Shown: positions 1 to 10,003 of the stretch, piece by piece | Numbering within the stretch: the first letter of the stretch is position 1 | Layout: every line of letters begins with the position of its first letter | Assembly (NCBI GenBank): GCA_001579985.1 | Contig: LRSR01012475.1 | Location: 1-26,458 of the forward strand | From: Hypsibius dujardini | Lineage: Eukaryota; Tardigrada; Eutardigrada; Parachela; Hypsibiidae | Length of the DNA: 26,458 nucleotides | Direction of reading: 5' to 3' | The notes under the pieces: model-generated | Databases searched by the model: none | What the model saw: only the letters and a program-made list of their open reading frames with translations | What the model was told of the DNA's origin: nothing | Translations under genes and position numbers: made by a program

Positions 1-324
1 CCATCAGGGCGCCGTGAACCTCACTGTGCTCCAGGCCAAGGGCATGGCCGATTTCGTGGGCGGACGTTTGCAGTAAGTTGACACCTTTATTGTTGTCACC
101 AATACAAAGTACACAAAGTGAGAGAAAGGTATTCGTGTTGGGATCCATATATATATATATGCGCATATGTATAAAATGAGGTCGCGTGACCCGGCCGCGC
201 ATTTGATTTCATAGTACTGGTACTCGCGTACTCACACAAAGGACTAGTACTACCTGCTTTACGGAGTACGCAGTACTTTATGAATCTTGCAGTATGATAT
301 TCGGATGCAGAAATACCGTGGCTC

Positions 325-384
<60 letters not shown>

Positions 385-3198
385 ACCGTTATAGGAGCCG
401 AGGGTCCAGCCTTCGTCGTCGTCGAAATGCACATCACCTGAAACGGGGCCAAAAGAACATACAATGTATATTTTATACAGCAAATAAATCAGTCTTTTAA
501 TGATGGATTATAATCAGGAGTTCTTGACAGACAAAGCTATCGGTTCTTGACAGACAAAGCCATCGGTTCTTGACAAACAAAGCTATCGGTTCTTGACAGA
601 CAAAGCTATTGGTTCTTGACAGACAAAGCTATCGGTTCTTGACAGACAAAGCTATCGGCTCTTGACAGACAAAACTATCGGTTCTTGACAGACAAAACTA
701 TCGGCTCTTGACAGACAAAACTATCGGCTCTTGACAGACAAAACTATTGGTTCTTGACAGTTTCACAATTAGTTCGTTAAATAACCAGGTTTTTGAGCAG
801 GTTCTTAGGTTTGAGAGAACAATTCCATGTTCGTTGCGGTGTCTTACCGCCAAACTGCGGGAAGAATGCGTGCGCCAGGGTCTTGCCAGGGCCGTCGAAC
901 GGCTGGCCGTCGCCGTGGTCGCCGGTTGCGAAGAGCAGCTCAATGTGCACCGGTCCGGCCTTCTTGTGGGTGAACGTCAGCGGTGTGAACTCGCTCCACA
1001 CCTTGAAAGCGCGCCCGATTTCGCCGTCGATGATGTGTTTATGGAGATCAGTGGTGTATCGGGCGATATTGTAACTCAGATCTGCAAAACGTATGGACGG
1101 GAAGCAAATCCCCAACGAACATAAAATAACCATGCTCGCCGTGTTGTTTAGTTGATGAAATTAACCTCACCAGAAACAAGCCGCAATATCTTTGCTTAAA
1201 TAACTTTTGTGCCTTTATTTTTAGTTTTGTTTTTACGTAAATAAACAGTCAATTTCGATAATTTAACTCATTGTTTAAAATATTTTAAAACAGCTTGTTT
1301 CTGCAGGGAGCTTGTGTCTGCAGCGAGCTTGTGTCTGCAACGAGCTTGTGTCTGCAACGAGCTTGTGTCTGTAAGGAACTTGTGTCTGCAGGGAGCTTGT
1401 GTCTGTAAGGAGCCCGTGGCTGCAGGGAGCTTTTGTCTGCAGGGAGCTTGTGTCTGTAAGGAGCTTGTGTCTGTAAGGAGCTTGTGTCTGTAAGGAGCTT
1501 GTGTCTGCGGGGAGCTTGTGTCTGCAGGGAGCTTGTGTCTGCAGCGAGCTTGTGGCTGCAGGGAGCTTGTGTCTGCAGGGAGCTTGTGTCTGCAGCGCTA
1601 AGAGAACACTTTCTCCAGGGAGCCTGAGAAGTTTGAGTGCTGTACCTGTGGTACTCCACTTGCTGCCTTGAAGAGAAAAGCGTTTCACGCGGGAGAGTTT
1701 CTGTAAGAACCGCTTGACCCGCTGCGACTCCTTCGAGCTATTGTGCGCCAAAATGTCCGGCACTCCGCAACGTGGCAAGTTCATGACTTTGATGGTTGGT
1801 TCGTCCATTTCGCCTGCAACGAGCATTTGTGCAAACATTTGTGGCACATTTACGGGAACAATCGCTTATCACATAATCTTTTGTCTCCCTGAGGCTCGAT
1901 TAATTCAATACGATTTACGGAATTTTTTTTTATCAAACTTTTATTTATAAAACTTCGCCTGCAAGAGCGTTCCTTTATGCCCAAAAAACATATTAACAAT
2001 GGTGATCATCTCCTGAGAGAACATGGAGTATTAACACGCGCTCGCAGTCGCAGATTCGATGTGTTCATTTTATTAGTGTTGTTTAAATATCTTCTCCAAA
2101 TTTAAATAAAATTAAAAATATATATTTAAATTGCCTGGCGAATCGTATTTAAATAGGATTCCGGGCCATTTAAAAGAAAAAAGACCGATTTTAACCATTA
2201 AAAATATGATTTTGAATTAAAATTGCTTATGATTTTAATTGTTTTGGCCCCATTTAAATTAAATTAAATTATATATGGGCACGTTTTTTACCTCGATTTT
2301 AAATAAAATTAAAATCAATTTTATTTAAAATAAAAAGGCCGTTTTTGGTCATTTTAAATATTATTTTAAATAAATTTAAACAACACTTCATTTTATGTGC
2401 CAAATATTTTCATGAAGCTTCTCACAAGACACACAGAGTCATGAGACCCCTAGAGTCATGAGACCTATAAAGTCATGTGACCCACAGAGTCATGTGACCC
2501 ATAGAGTCATGAGACCCAGAGTCATGTGACCCATAGAGTCATGAGGAGCTCAGAGACAGTTCTGGTTCATCAAACCAAAAACTAAACTTCTCAGAGGGAA
2601 CAACCGAGGTTTTACCGTCAGGTTCAGCAGAGACGACTAAACGTAAGGACAGTTGGCCTCACCGGTTTGTCCGAGACCAGCAAACTTCTGGAAGGCCTTC
2701 AGTGCCTCCACGATGTTGGAATACGAGTAGAAAGCTTGCGAGGCAACTTGAGCAACTGGCTTGAGGTAGCCGTAACGTGTCAGGTACTGCTGCAAACACA
2801 CACACACAAACACACAAAACGAAGAGATTATATAACATTGCATCTGCATTAAAGAAACCCAAGACGCGGCACCAAACGTCCCCCGCCACCGACTACAACG
2901 GTCCACACCGACTAGAACGGTGTATCCCGACTACGACGGTGCACCCCGACTACGACGGTGTACCCCGACTACGACGGTGTACCCTGACTACGACGGTGTA
3001 CCCCGACTACGACGGTGTGTACCCGATTATACCGAGCGAGACGGACAGGTCTCCCGAAAGCCGTCTTACCGAAGCCTGGTATTCCGTGCGGATCGGCGCC
3101 GCCAGCAACAGCGCAGGGATGAGGATGGCCACGACGAGCGTTAATCCGCAGCGGTAGGTGGTCGTCGTCGTCCATCGTCCGCGGCCAGAACCCACCAT
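1..3198 (-). CDS. Matrix metalloproteinase, 5' part (six exons, runs off the left edge)
   Basis: Secreted zinc endopeptidase of the extracellular matrix (matrixin, M10A). Exons inferred from splice sites and matching phase: 3198-3070, 2789-2663, 1813-1646, 1081-848, 437-387 and 84-1 (incomplete), giving about 264 residues. Exon 1 holds a hydrophobic signal segment (about residues 19-36, LTLVVAILIPALLLAAPI). Exon 2 is the peptidoglycan-binding-like prodomain (YLTRYGYL). Exon 3 holds the cysteine switch PRCGVPD (C near residue 101) and two RVKR furin-type sites. Exon 4 holds the catalytic core, including GDHGDGQPFDGPGKTLAHAF with its metal-binding His and Asp residues. Exon 5 encodes VHFDDDEGWT. 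Exon 6 encodes the catalytic HEIGHALGLEH followed by the Met-turn ALM. All key residues are present, so this looks like a latent enzyme activated by furin. The linker and any hemopexin domain would lie beyond position 1. The start at 3198 is the only upstream Met in frame with the signal segment. The MMP subtype cannot be named. Confidence 0.93.
320..378. repeat. CT-rich microsatellite in an MMP intron
   Basis: A run of CTCTCT/TTTCTC on the plus strand (GA-rich on the gene strand), lying just after the donor of the 51-bp MMP exon. It is low-complexity intron filler. ORFs across it are artefacts. Confidence 0.9.
521..760. repeat. 23-bp minisatellite in an MMP intron
   Basis: About 10.4 head-to-tail copies of a 23-bp unit beginning TTCTTGACAGACAAAGCTAT, with a few A/G and C/T variants. 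It fills much of the 438-847 intron. The ORF through it is not coding, because the MMP reading frame enters the next exon at 848. Confidence 0.95.
1303..1600. repeat. 18-bp minisatellite in an MMP intron
   Basis: About 16 copies of an 18-bp unit GAGCTTGTGTCTGCAGGG with scattered substitutions, within the 1082-1645 intron. Because 18 is a multiple of three, the minus strand stays open and looks like an extension of the cysteine-switch exon. The donor at 1645/1646, which joins in phase to the catalytic exon, excludes it from the protein. Confidence 0.95.
1950..2400. other. AT-rich intron stretch of the MMP gene
   Basis: Part of the 1814-2662 intron. It consists of A/T-rich words such as TTTAAATAAAATTAAAAT repeated loosely on both strands, with no coding signal, RNA gene or recognisable mobile element. 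Confidence 0.6.
2434..2546. repeat. 18-bp minisatellite in an MMP intron
   Basis: About six imperfect copies of a unit like AGAGTCATGTGACCCATA, some shortened by a few bases, in the same intron as the AT-rich stretch. It is unrelated in sequence to the other MMP intron repeats. Confidence 0.9.
2897..3018. repeat. 19-bp minisatellite in MMP intron 1
   Basis: About six copies of a 19-bp unit CCCCGACTACGACGGTGTA, between the signal-peptide exon and the prodomain exon (intron 2790-3069). The 19-bp period makes each reading frame cycle through three peptides, which shows that it is not coding. Confidence 0.92.
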
Positions 3199-3900
3199 AG
3201 TGCATCACCACAGACGGATCAACAACAACGCACGATGTCGGCGGCCGGGGCACCGTTTTATGGGTGTCGCCGCAGCACAGATGATGAGACACGAAGAAGG
3301 GCTAAGTGCTCGCATGTTGCTGACTCGAAGTCATCGCGAAGGCAGAAGAGGAGGAACCGAGTTGTTGAATAAAGAATAAGATTAGCGACTTAAATGGGGA
3401 GAAGCGCTCAGACGGGAGAGGTCGTTGCTATATTGGGGCATGGCACATCAAAGAGCTCGATGTAATACATTGTACATAGAGAGCATTTTAGAATATAATT
3501 ACGAAAAAAGTAAGGTAAAATAAGGTTTCTCGAGTACGCGTGTGCTGGATGGACTGAGGTGTTGGTGATGTTGCAGCTGTGTGTGGGTGTTGCATTGTCC
3601 GGCTGACAATGATTGCCGGACGGAGAGGGAGCGAGAGAGGTCGCACATACAGACACACAGGCAGCTGCAATTGAACTGCCACAAGAAATGGACACCGCGC
3701 GAGAGTCGGTCTGTCGCTATGATGTGAAGCTTTGCAGTTTCCCTGATGCGCTGAGGTCCGGCCTTGACTTGATATATAACAAGAGCTGACATGCGACCCA
3801 CGCTCAGAGGGTTGTTGCATCGCGCGCGCACGCTCTTTGCGTCATTCCACCCCCAGACACAGAGAGACCGCGAACCGTCCCATGGTACTGTCAGTTAAGG
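3199..3900. other. MMP upstream region, no gene seen
   Basis: Sequence 5' of the MMP start on the minus strand, so it should hold its 5' UTR and promoter. I see no clear TATA box or other element that fixes a transcription start. The several ORFs of around 100 codons on both strands have low-complexity translations and no recognisable domain. Confidence 0.4.
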
Positions 3901-3910
3901 GAGCAGCTCT

Positions 3911-4316
3911 ATAGTGCAGAGAGGGGTATGGGTAGTGGAGAGAGGGGTATGCGTAGTGGAGAGAGGGGTATGGGCAGTGCAGAAAGGGGCATGGGTAGTG
4001 AAGAGAAGGGTATGGGCAGTGGAGAGAGGGGTATGGGCAGTACAGAAAGGGGTATGGGTAGTGGAGAGAAGGGTATGGGCAGTGCAGAGAGGGGTATGGG
4101 TAGTGAAGAGAAGGGTATGGGTAGTGAAGAGAAGGGTATGGGCAGTGCAGAGAGGGGTATGGGCAGTGCAGAAAGGGGCATGGGTAGTGAAGAGAAGGGT
4201 ATGGGCAGTGGAGAGAGGGGTATGGGTGGTGGAGAGAGGGGTATGGGTAGTGGAGAGAGGGGTATGGGCAGTGCAGAGAGGGGTATGGGCAGTGGAGAGA
4301 GGGGTATGGGTATGAG
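3911..4316. repeat. 21-bp minisatellite, open in several frames
   Basis: About 19 copies of a 21-bp unit GGTATGGGTAGTGGAGAGAGG with few variants. The period is divisible by three and the unit lacks stop codons in several frames, so it produces long ORFs on both strands (repeats such as ERGMGSA, or IPLSPLP on the minus strand). The array lies between genes, has no splice-site or domain context, and is best read as non-coding satellite. Confidence 0.93.
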
Positions 4317-4788
4317 AGGTATTACCCTGACGGATTGAAATCTTCTTTGGCCCCGTAGGCCATTCACGATGGGAGGCTTTTCTTGACGGACCACAAACCA
4401 GTCAGTGCTGTTGTAGCAGTTTCCCAAAAAAACTGGAAACTCGTGAGTTTAAAGCAATCTTGTTCAGTGCTTGTAATTCTCGGAACCCTCAAACTTGTCA
4501 GTGTTTTTTTCCAGGACCTCAGCGATCTTTTGGCGAAAGGAGCTTGAGCTTGAAAAGTTCCCAAAAGGACCTTTAATTAAACCAATGAGTTTCCTTCTTT
4601 TGGAAGCTGTTAAAAAGCACTGTTTTCTTGGGAAATTTGGAAGCTGAACCGCATGGAAACTCTCGAAAATCACCCGAAGTTCTCATCAGTTTTAGGATTA
4701 CGATAGCATTGATTCCAGATACCCCCCCCCCGCCCCATGCAGTCCCTGAACTAAGGGAAGAGGCTGGAACTCATAACTCGTATGATTA

Positions 4789-4956
4789 AAGTCAACGACA
4801 AGATTGAGTACACTGGAGGGTCCGGGGTATGGGCAAAAGGGGCGGGGCAGGGGTGGTTTTCAACCAATCCATCAATCAACCACCTGAACACCCCCTGCTC
4901 CGCCCATTTTGCCCATACCCCGGACCCTCCAGTGTACTCAATCTTGTCGTTGACTG
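4789..4956. mobile_element. Foldback MITE family 1, copy A
   Basis: A near-perfect palindromic element. The left arm (from about 4789, GTCAACGACAAGATTGAGTA at 4791) is the reverse complement of the right arm ending at 4956. The arms cover about 60 bp each and carry the GGGTCCGGGGTATGGGCAAAA block. With copy B the shared terminus reads TA-CA(A/G)TCAACGACAAG, consistent with a TA target duplication and a CAGT-like end, as in Tc1/mariner/pogo elements. There is no internal coding capacity, so it would need a transposase in trans. Confidence 0.8.
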
Positions 4957-5177
4957 TAATCATTTGCTGGGAATGAAAGTTCTCCAACTGGCGGTGTTGT
5001 CTCCATTCCCCAAACACGTCCCAATCTCATGAATGAACGACTCCGACAATTATGACGGACCGTGGGCCGTAACGGTTGTCTACTCGCTCCGTTTAAATAT
5101 TTAAAAAAGATAATCTCATCACTCGGTAAAAAGCGAACATGAACGCTGACAACTACCAATCACCACCCAAAGGTCAC

Positions 5178-5434
5178 CCCAAGGTCGACGTACAATCACA
5201 TCGAATAAAGGTCACCCAAAGGTCGCCCCAAGGTCGACGTACAATCACATCGAAAAAGGGCACCCAAAGGTCACCCCAAGGTCGACGTACAATCACATCG
5301 AATAAAGGTCACCCCAAGGTCGACGTACAATCACATCGAATAAAGGTCACCCAAAGGTCGCCCCAAGGTCGACGTACAATCACATCGAATAAAGGTCACC
5401 CAAAGGTCACCCCAAGGTCGACGTACAATCACAT
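5178..5434. repeat. 49-bp tandem repeat downstream of WASHC2
   Basis: Six copies of a unit anchored on AAGGTCGACGTACAATCACA, starting near 5181, 5230, 5278, 5316, 5365 and 5414. The spacings are therefore 49, 48, 38, 49 and 49 bp, the 38-bp unit lacking a short segment. It lies about 70 bp beyond the WASHC2 stop codon, so it may fall inside the 3' UTR. Confidence 0.95.
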
Positions 5435-5503
5435 TGAATAAATACAACGTTGACAGCTACAATTTGCAGCACTTCTCCCCCGCACAATTCACCGCTCTGT
5501 CTC

Positions 5504-8500
5504 TTATCCAAACAAGTCCCCATCACTGTCCTCGTCATCGTCAAACAAGGCCGGCTTCTTCCCCTTCGAGCCAGTCAAACCACCCCCACCCAATGGCTTG
5601 GCCTTCACCGGTTCCACGGGCAACGGCGGCGGTCCGAACATGTCGTCATCATCGCTGTCCAACACCGCGGCCGACTTCTTCGTGGTGGCCACACTCGGCC
5701 CACCTCGTTCCATATCAAACACACTCGAGGATGTCGTTCTCGGCTTGACGACCGCTGACTTCAGGACAGTCTCCAGACCCCGCGTGACGGTCGGAGTCAC
5801 GTCGCTATCTTCCACTTCCGTCGGTCCGCTGCTCAACGGGTCAATCGGCGGAGCTGATCCCGCATTCGCACGCAAATCAAAGATGCCACTCTTACTGATG
5901 CCTGCCTTGGTCTTGCTCGGTGGGTGCTGCTTCGCCTTCGCGGCCGGCGCTTTCACCTTGGAACTCCCAAAGAGGTCCTCATCCGAGTCGTCGTCCTCAA
6001 AGAGCGAACCACCGCGTTTCTGCAGCGAATTCTGCGAACTACTGAGGGAGGAGGAAAAGGACAGCGGCGGTGGTTCCGGCACCTGCGAATGGGAAAGTTA
6101 GTTAATAGCCAGCCGTCGAGGGACTGTTGAGATGGAATTCAAATCTGAATCCAGTGGAATGAACTGGAAATGGAAGAAACTATGATTCCACAATGCAATT
6201 CCAATCAAATCGTGACTCGAATTGGATTACATGAAACTCAAATTGGGAATTCGAAGGGGCATTTCTCCCGACTAATGCAATTTGATCTCATTCCACGTTT
6301 CAGACCATTCCACGATTCTATTCCAGCAGTGTCGCTTTGGCATGGAGAACACCACTCCAATGGAATGGGTGGATGGACACGGCCCGCAGGACTCAGCTCA
6401 ACTGAACTGGAATTGGGAGAATTGGGATACCACAATAAAACTCCAATTCCAGCTGAAACTCGAATTTGGAGTAAATAAAAACTCCATTTAGGAATTCAAA
6501 TGGGCATTCCACCTATGGAATTTTATCTCGTTCCACGTTTCAACCCTTCCCGAGACTTCCATTGTAGTCACGTCCTTACGGAATGGAGAAGACCACTCCA
6601 ATCCACTCCAGTGGAATTGGAATGATCTCATATGGAATTAGAATTGGAATGATCTTATATGGAGTTGGAATTCGAATCTTTTATGGAGTTGGAATTGAAA
6701 TGATCTTTTATGGAATTGGAATTGGAATGATCTCATATGGAATTGGAATTGGAATGGTCTCATATGGAATCGGAATTGGAATGATCTTAGATGGAATTGG
6801 AGCTGGAATGATCTCAAATCCTTACCTGCGAAAGCGGTTCCTCGGCGGAGTCCGGCAGTGAGAAAACCGGAATGCGTACGACCAGTGGCGAGGGAACTTT
6901 GGCCGTCGATGTAGTCGAGGCTGATGGAGTTCGGGTGCTGTTTTCTCCCACGACTTCCGAATCCAACGACAGCGGTCCTGTAATTTCAGCTCGAGCACTG
7001 TGAGGCGCTGGAGTGTCGTCTTTCTTCAGTTCCAATACAGCAGGCGATCCGATCACGCCAAGTTCGACCGGTCGACCGGGAGCTCGCTGCGGAGCGATGG
7101 GTCCTCGCGGTTCGGTGGGTTTGGGTGAGGCGCGTTTGGCGGCCGTTTCTGGCTCGTTGAATTCGTCATTCAGGTCGGGGGAGGGAGTTTTGATGGGTAT
7201 GCCCGGCAGGGCGGACGCGGTTCGTGATCGTGCGTTCGCGGCGTCGGCTGCGGGAAAGCTCATCGGTCGAGAAGGGTCTGAAATGGCGTCTGCAACACAG
7301 ATCAAGTTCAAACGAACATATCAAATAGTGTTCAGTCAGTCAGTTAGTCAGGTGGTATGGGTGGTAGAACAACAGATGAACATCCTATTGCTACTGTAGA
7401 ATTCTGATCAACTGGTGCTACTGCGCAATCAGCTCAGTCAAAAGAGACCGGAGCTGATTGACTGCAAAAAATGTACACCACAAGACTGCACGTGCTTGAT
7501 CGTCTACATTCTCGCTAAAAATTGTGTGAGAATCGGGTGACTGATTACTTGATTGAAGCACTTCAGGGTTTTCGGCCCGTCGGACCTAATTTACTGGAGA
7601 GGGTCCAAGAATCAGCTCCAGTTGATCGAAATTCTACAGCTACTGTAGTTACCTTCGTGCCGTGTTATGGTGTCTGAACGTTCCGGTGATTGACGGAGTG
7701 GGACTCCCTCCTCCTTCTCAGCACGTTTAACCGCCGTGTTGGGTTCCTCCGAAGGTGACTGACGGTCCTTCCGCTCCACCACGGCTGGTGCAGGAACCAC
7801 TTGAGCCACCACAACCGCCTCCTTCTCGGGCGATTTCTCAGACTCCACATTCACATCTCGCCCTTCCTCCCCCTTCACCACATCCCCCGGCGGCGTTGGC
7901 GATCCTAATTCAGCAACCGGCTTCACCACGGGACTTCTCCGTGCCGGTGGCACCGGACGCTTCGCTGGCTGTGGAGCTTCCGCCTGAACGGTGACCGACG
8001 GCGGCGGTGTCCGGACAATGGGTGAGGAGACTTCCTCGTGGTCCTCGAAGATGGTCGGCGGTTTGTTCAGTGAGCCGAACGATCCCGACCGCGACGGGGG
8101 AAGGGCTTTCGGGGTGGGTTCCATCACAACGGCGGGCGGTTCCATCGACATCGGGGTCGCGGTTCCGCTGGCGGGACTGGGAACAGTGCGTCGAGCTCGG
8201 GGAGCCGGCGGCGGTGGTTTGACTACCGTCTCCACTTTCGACTTTTCCAAATCGGTCGTTGCGTCCTCAGTCGGTGATGGCGGTGATTGAAGATTGGTTG
8301 GGCTTGGTGTTTCCGTCAGGCCGGGAAGCTTCCACTTCATCGGACCGGCAAGCATTCGCGGTGGAGCCGTTTTCGGCAGGGGTTCGAGCTGGGGTTCAGC
8401 GAATTCGACGCTTCCGCTGCGACCGTCTTGCCGTTGGTAGGACACGTCCTCGTGGAGTGGTCCGCCACCGCCTGAAAACGAACAGACAGGGTTTTCGGGT

Positions 8501-9910
8501 ATAAATGAATGGTCTGCCTGCCTGCCGGCGTCTGATCAACAGCTGGCTGAGAAACTTGCCAGTCGTTGATTGATTTGGTGCAGTATGGGCAAAGCTTGAT
8601 TGAATTTGGTGCCACAAGGCACGCCTAACATTGCCAGGTTGGCCAGTGAACGGCCGATTGATTGATTGATTGACTAAAGTGCACACTGATATGCGAAAGG
8701 TTGATTGATTGGTTGCCTGATTAAAGTGCACACTGATATGCGAGAGGTTGATTGATTGGTTGATCGACTAAAGTGCACACTGATATGCGAAACGTCAATT
8801 GATTGGTTGCTTGACTAAAGTGCACACTGATTTGCGAGAGGTTGATTGATTGATTGACTAAAGTGCACACTGAAATGCGAGAGGTTGATTGATTGGTCAA
8901 GCCGAAACATTGCACTTAACTGGCCAAAGTATCAATCAAATAGGATAAAAATAAGCTAAATTATTCCTAATTTATCTTCCACGGGAAGCTACGATCAGAA
9001 AAGCAACTTACCAACAACGTCAACAACTTCGGAAGGGAGGGTTGACGTTTCAGGCATAGCAGCAGCACTCGTTTTCACATTAACGGACCGCTTGACTTCC
9101 GGTTTCCTTTTCGAAAACAAATCTTCATCGTCCGATCCTTCCGCACTGCTGTCAAACAACACACTGCTTGTCTTCTTTTCTGAGCTTTTCACTTGAGGAA
9201 CCGGCGCCGCACTCTCCGACGTCCTCTCTTCCGCTGCATCTTTCTTGACCGGTGCAGCAGTCAGTCCGGGCAATTGCCATTTCTCCGCCGGCTTCGTGGA
9301 AGCTGCACTCGCGTCAGACGGTTTCCCCACCGTTTCGGCCACCGGCTCCTTCGGTTTCCCCACCGCCGATGGCGTCGGCTTCTTGGCGGAAAACAAATCC
9401 TCTTCCTCATCACCGTCGTCGAAGATGGACGCCGGCACTTTTGTTTTCGTTTTAGTGGCTAAATCGGGCTTGTTGACGGACGAGACGGATTCCGTTGCGG
9501 ACACAACGGAGGACGTTCGAGACACCGGCTTGGAGGGCTGTTGTTTGGGTTTGGTGCTGAAGAGGTCGTCCTGATCGTCGGAATCGTCGTCGAAAATGGC
9601 ACTAATCGGTTTGGTCTTCGATGCGGCGTTGAAAACTGATGAAGACGATGATGCAGTGGGAGCTGCCGCGACAACGGATGGTTTTGCAACAGCTTTTGGT
9701 GGTGGAGGCTCGGTTTCAACGGGAGTCAATGGCGATGGTTGTCTAAAATAAGTAAAACAGAAGCGTTTGGTCTACTGTGAACTATAGTACACTCCCATTT
9801 GTCTGTTAGACCAATACAGCAGTATCCTTGATTCGCATTAGCTAACTGCCTGTCTGCCTTTGTCAAAGCCCAGCTCTGTATGTCTGTCTGCCTGACGGTC
9901 TACCTGCACA

Positions 9911-9946
<36 letters not shown>

Positions 9947-9947
9947 C

Positions 9948-10003
<56 letters not shown>

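Noticed and set aside
1275-1645. Apparent long extension of the cysteine-switch exon with SLQTQAP repeats
   Set aside because: A GT donor after KWSTT joins in phase to DLSYNIARYTT of the catalytic exon, which is the standard MMP order. The extension is an 18-bp minisatellite in the intron.
3909-4427. Long ORFs on both strands encoding Met-Gly-Ser-Glu-Arg or Ile-Pro-Leu-Ser repeats
   Set aside because: They are the translation of a 21-bp satellite whose period is divisible by three. Several frames are open at once and there is no gene context.
4464-4673. Minus-strand ORF ending SFRQKIAEVLEKNTDKFEG...H before a stop
   Set aside because: It looks slightly protein-like, but there is no recognisable domain, no convincing acceptor and no partner exon nearby.
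4789-4956. Palindrome considered as a transcription terminator or non-coding RNA gene
   Set aside because: A related copy with TA flanks occurs at 13205-13435, so it is a dispersed foldback element and not a locus-specific RNA structure.
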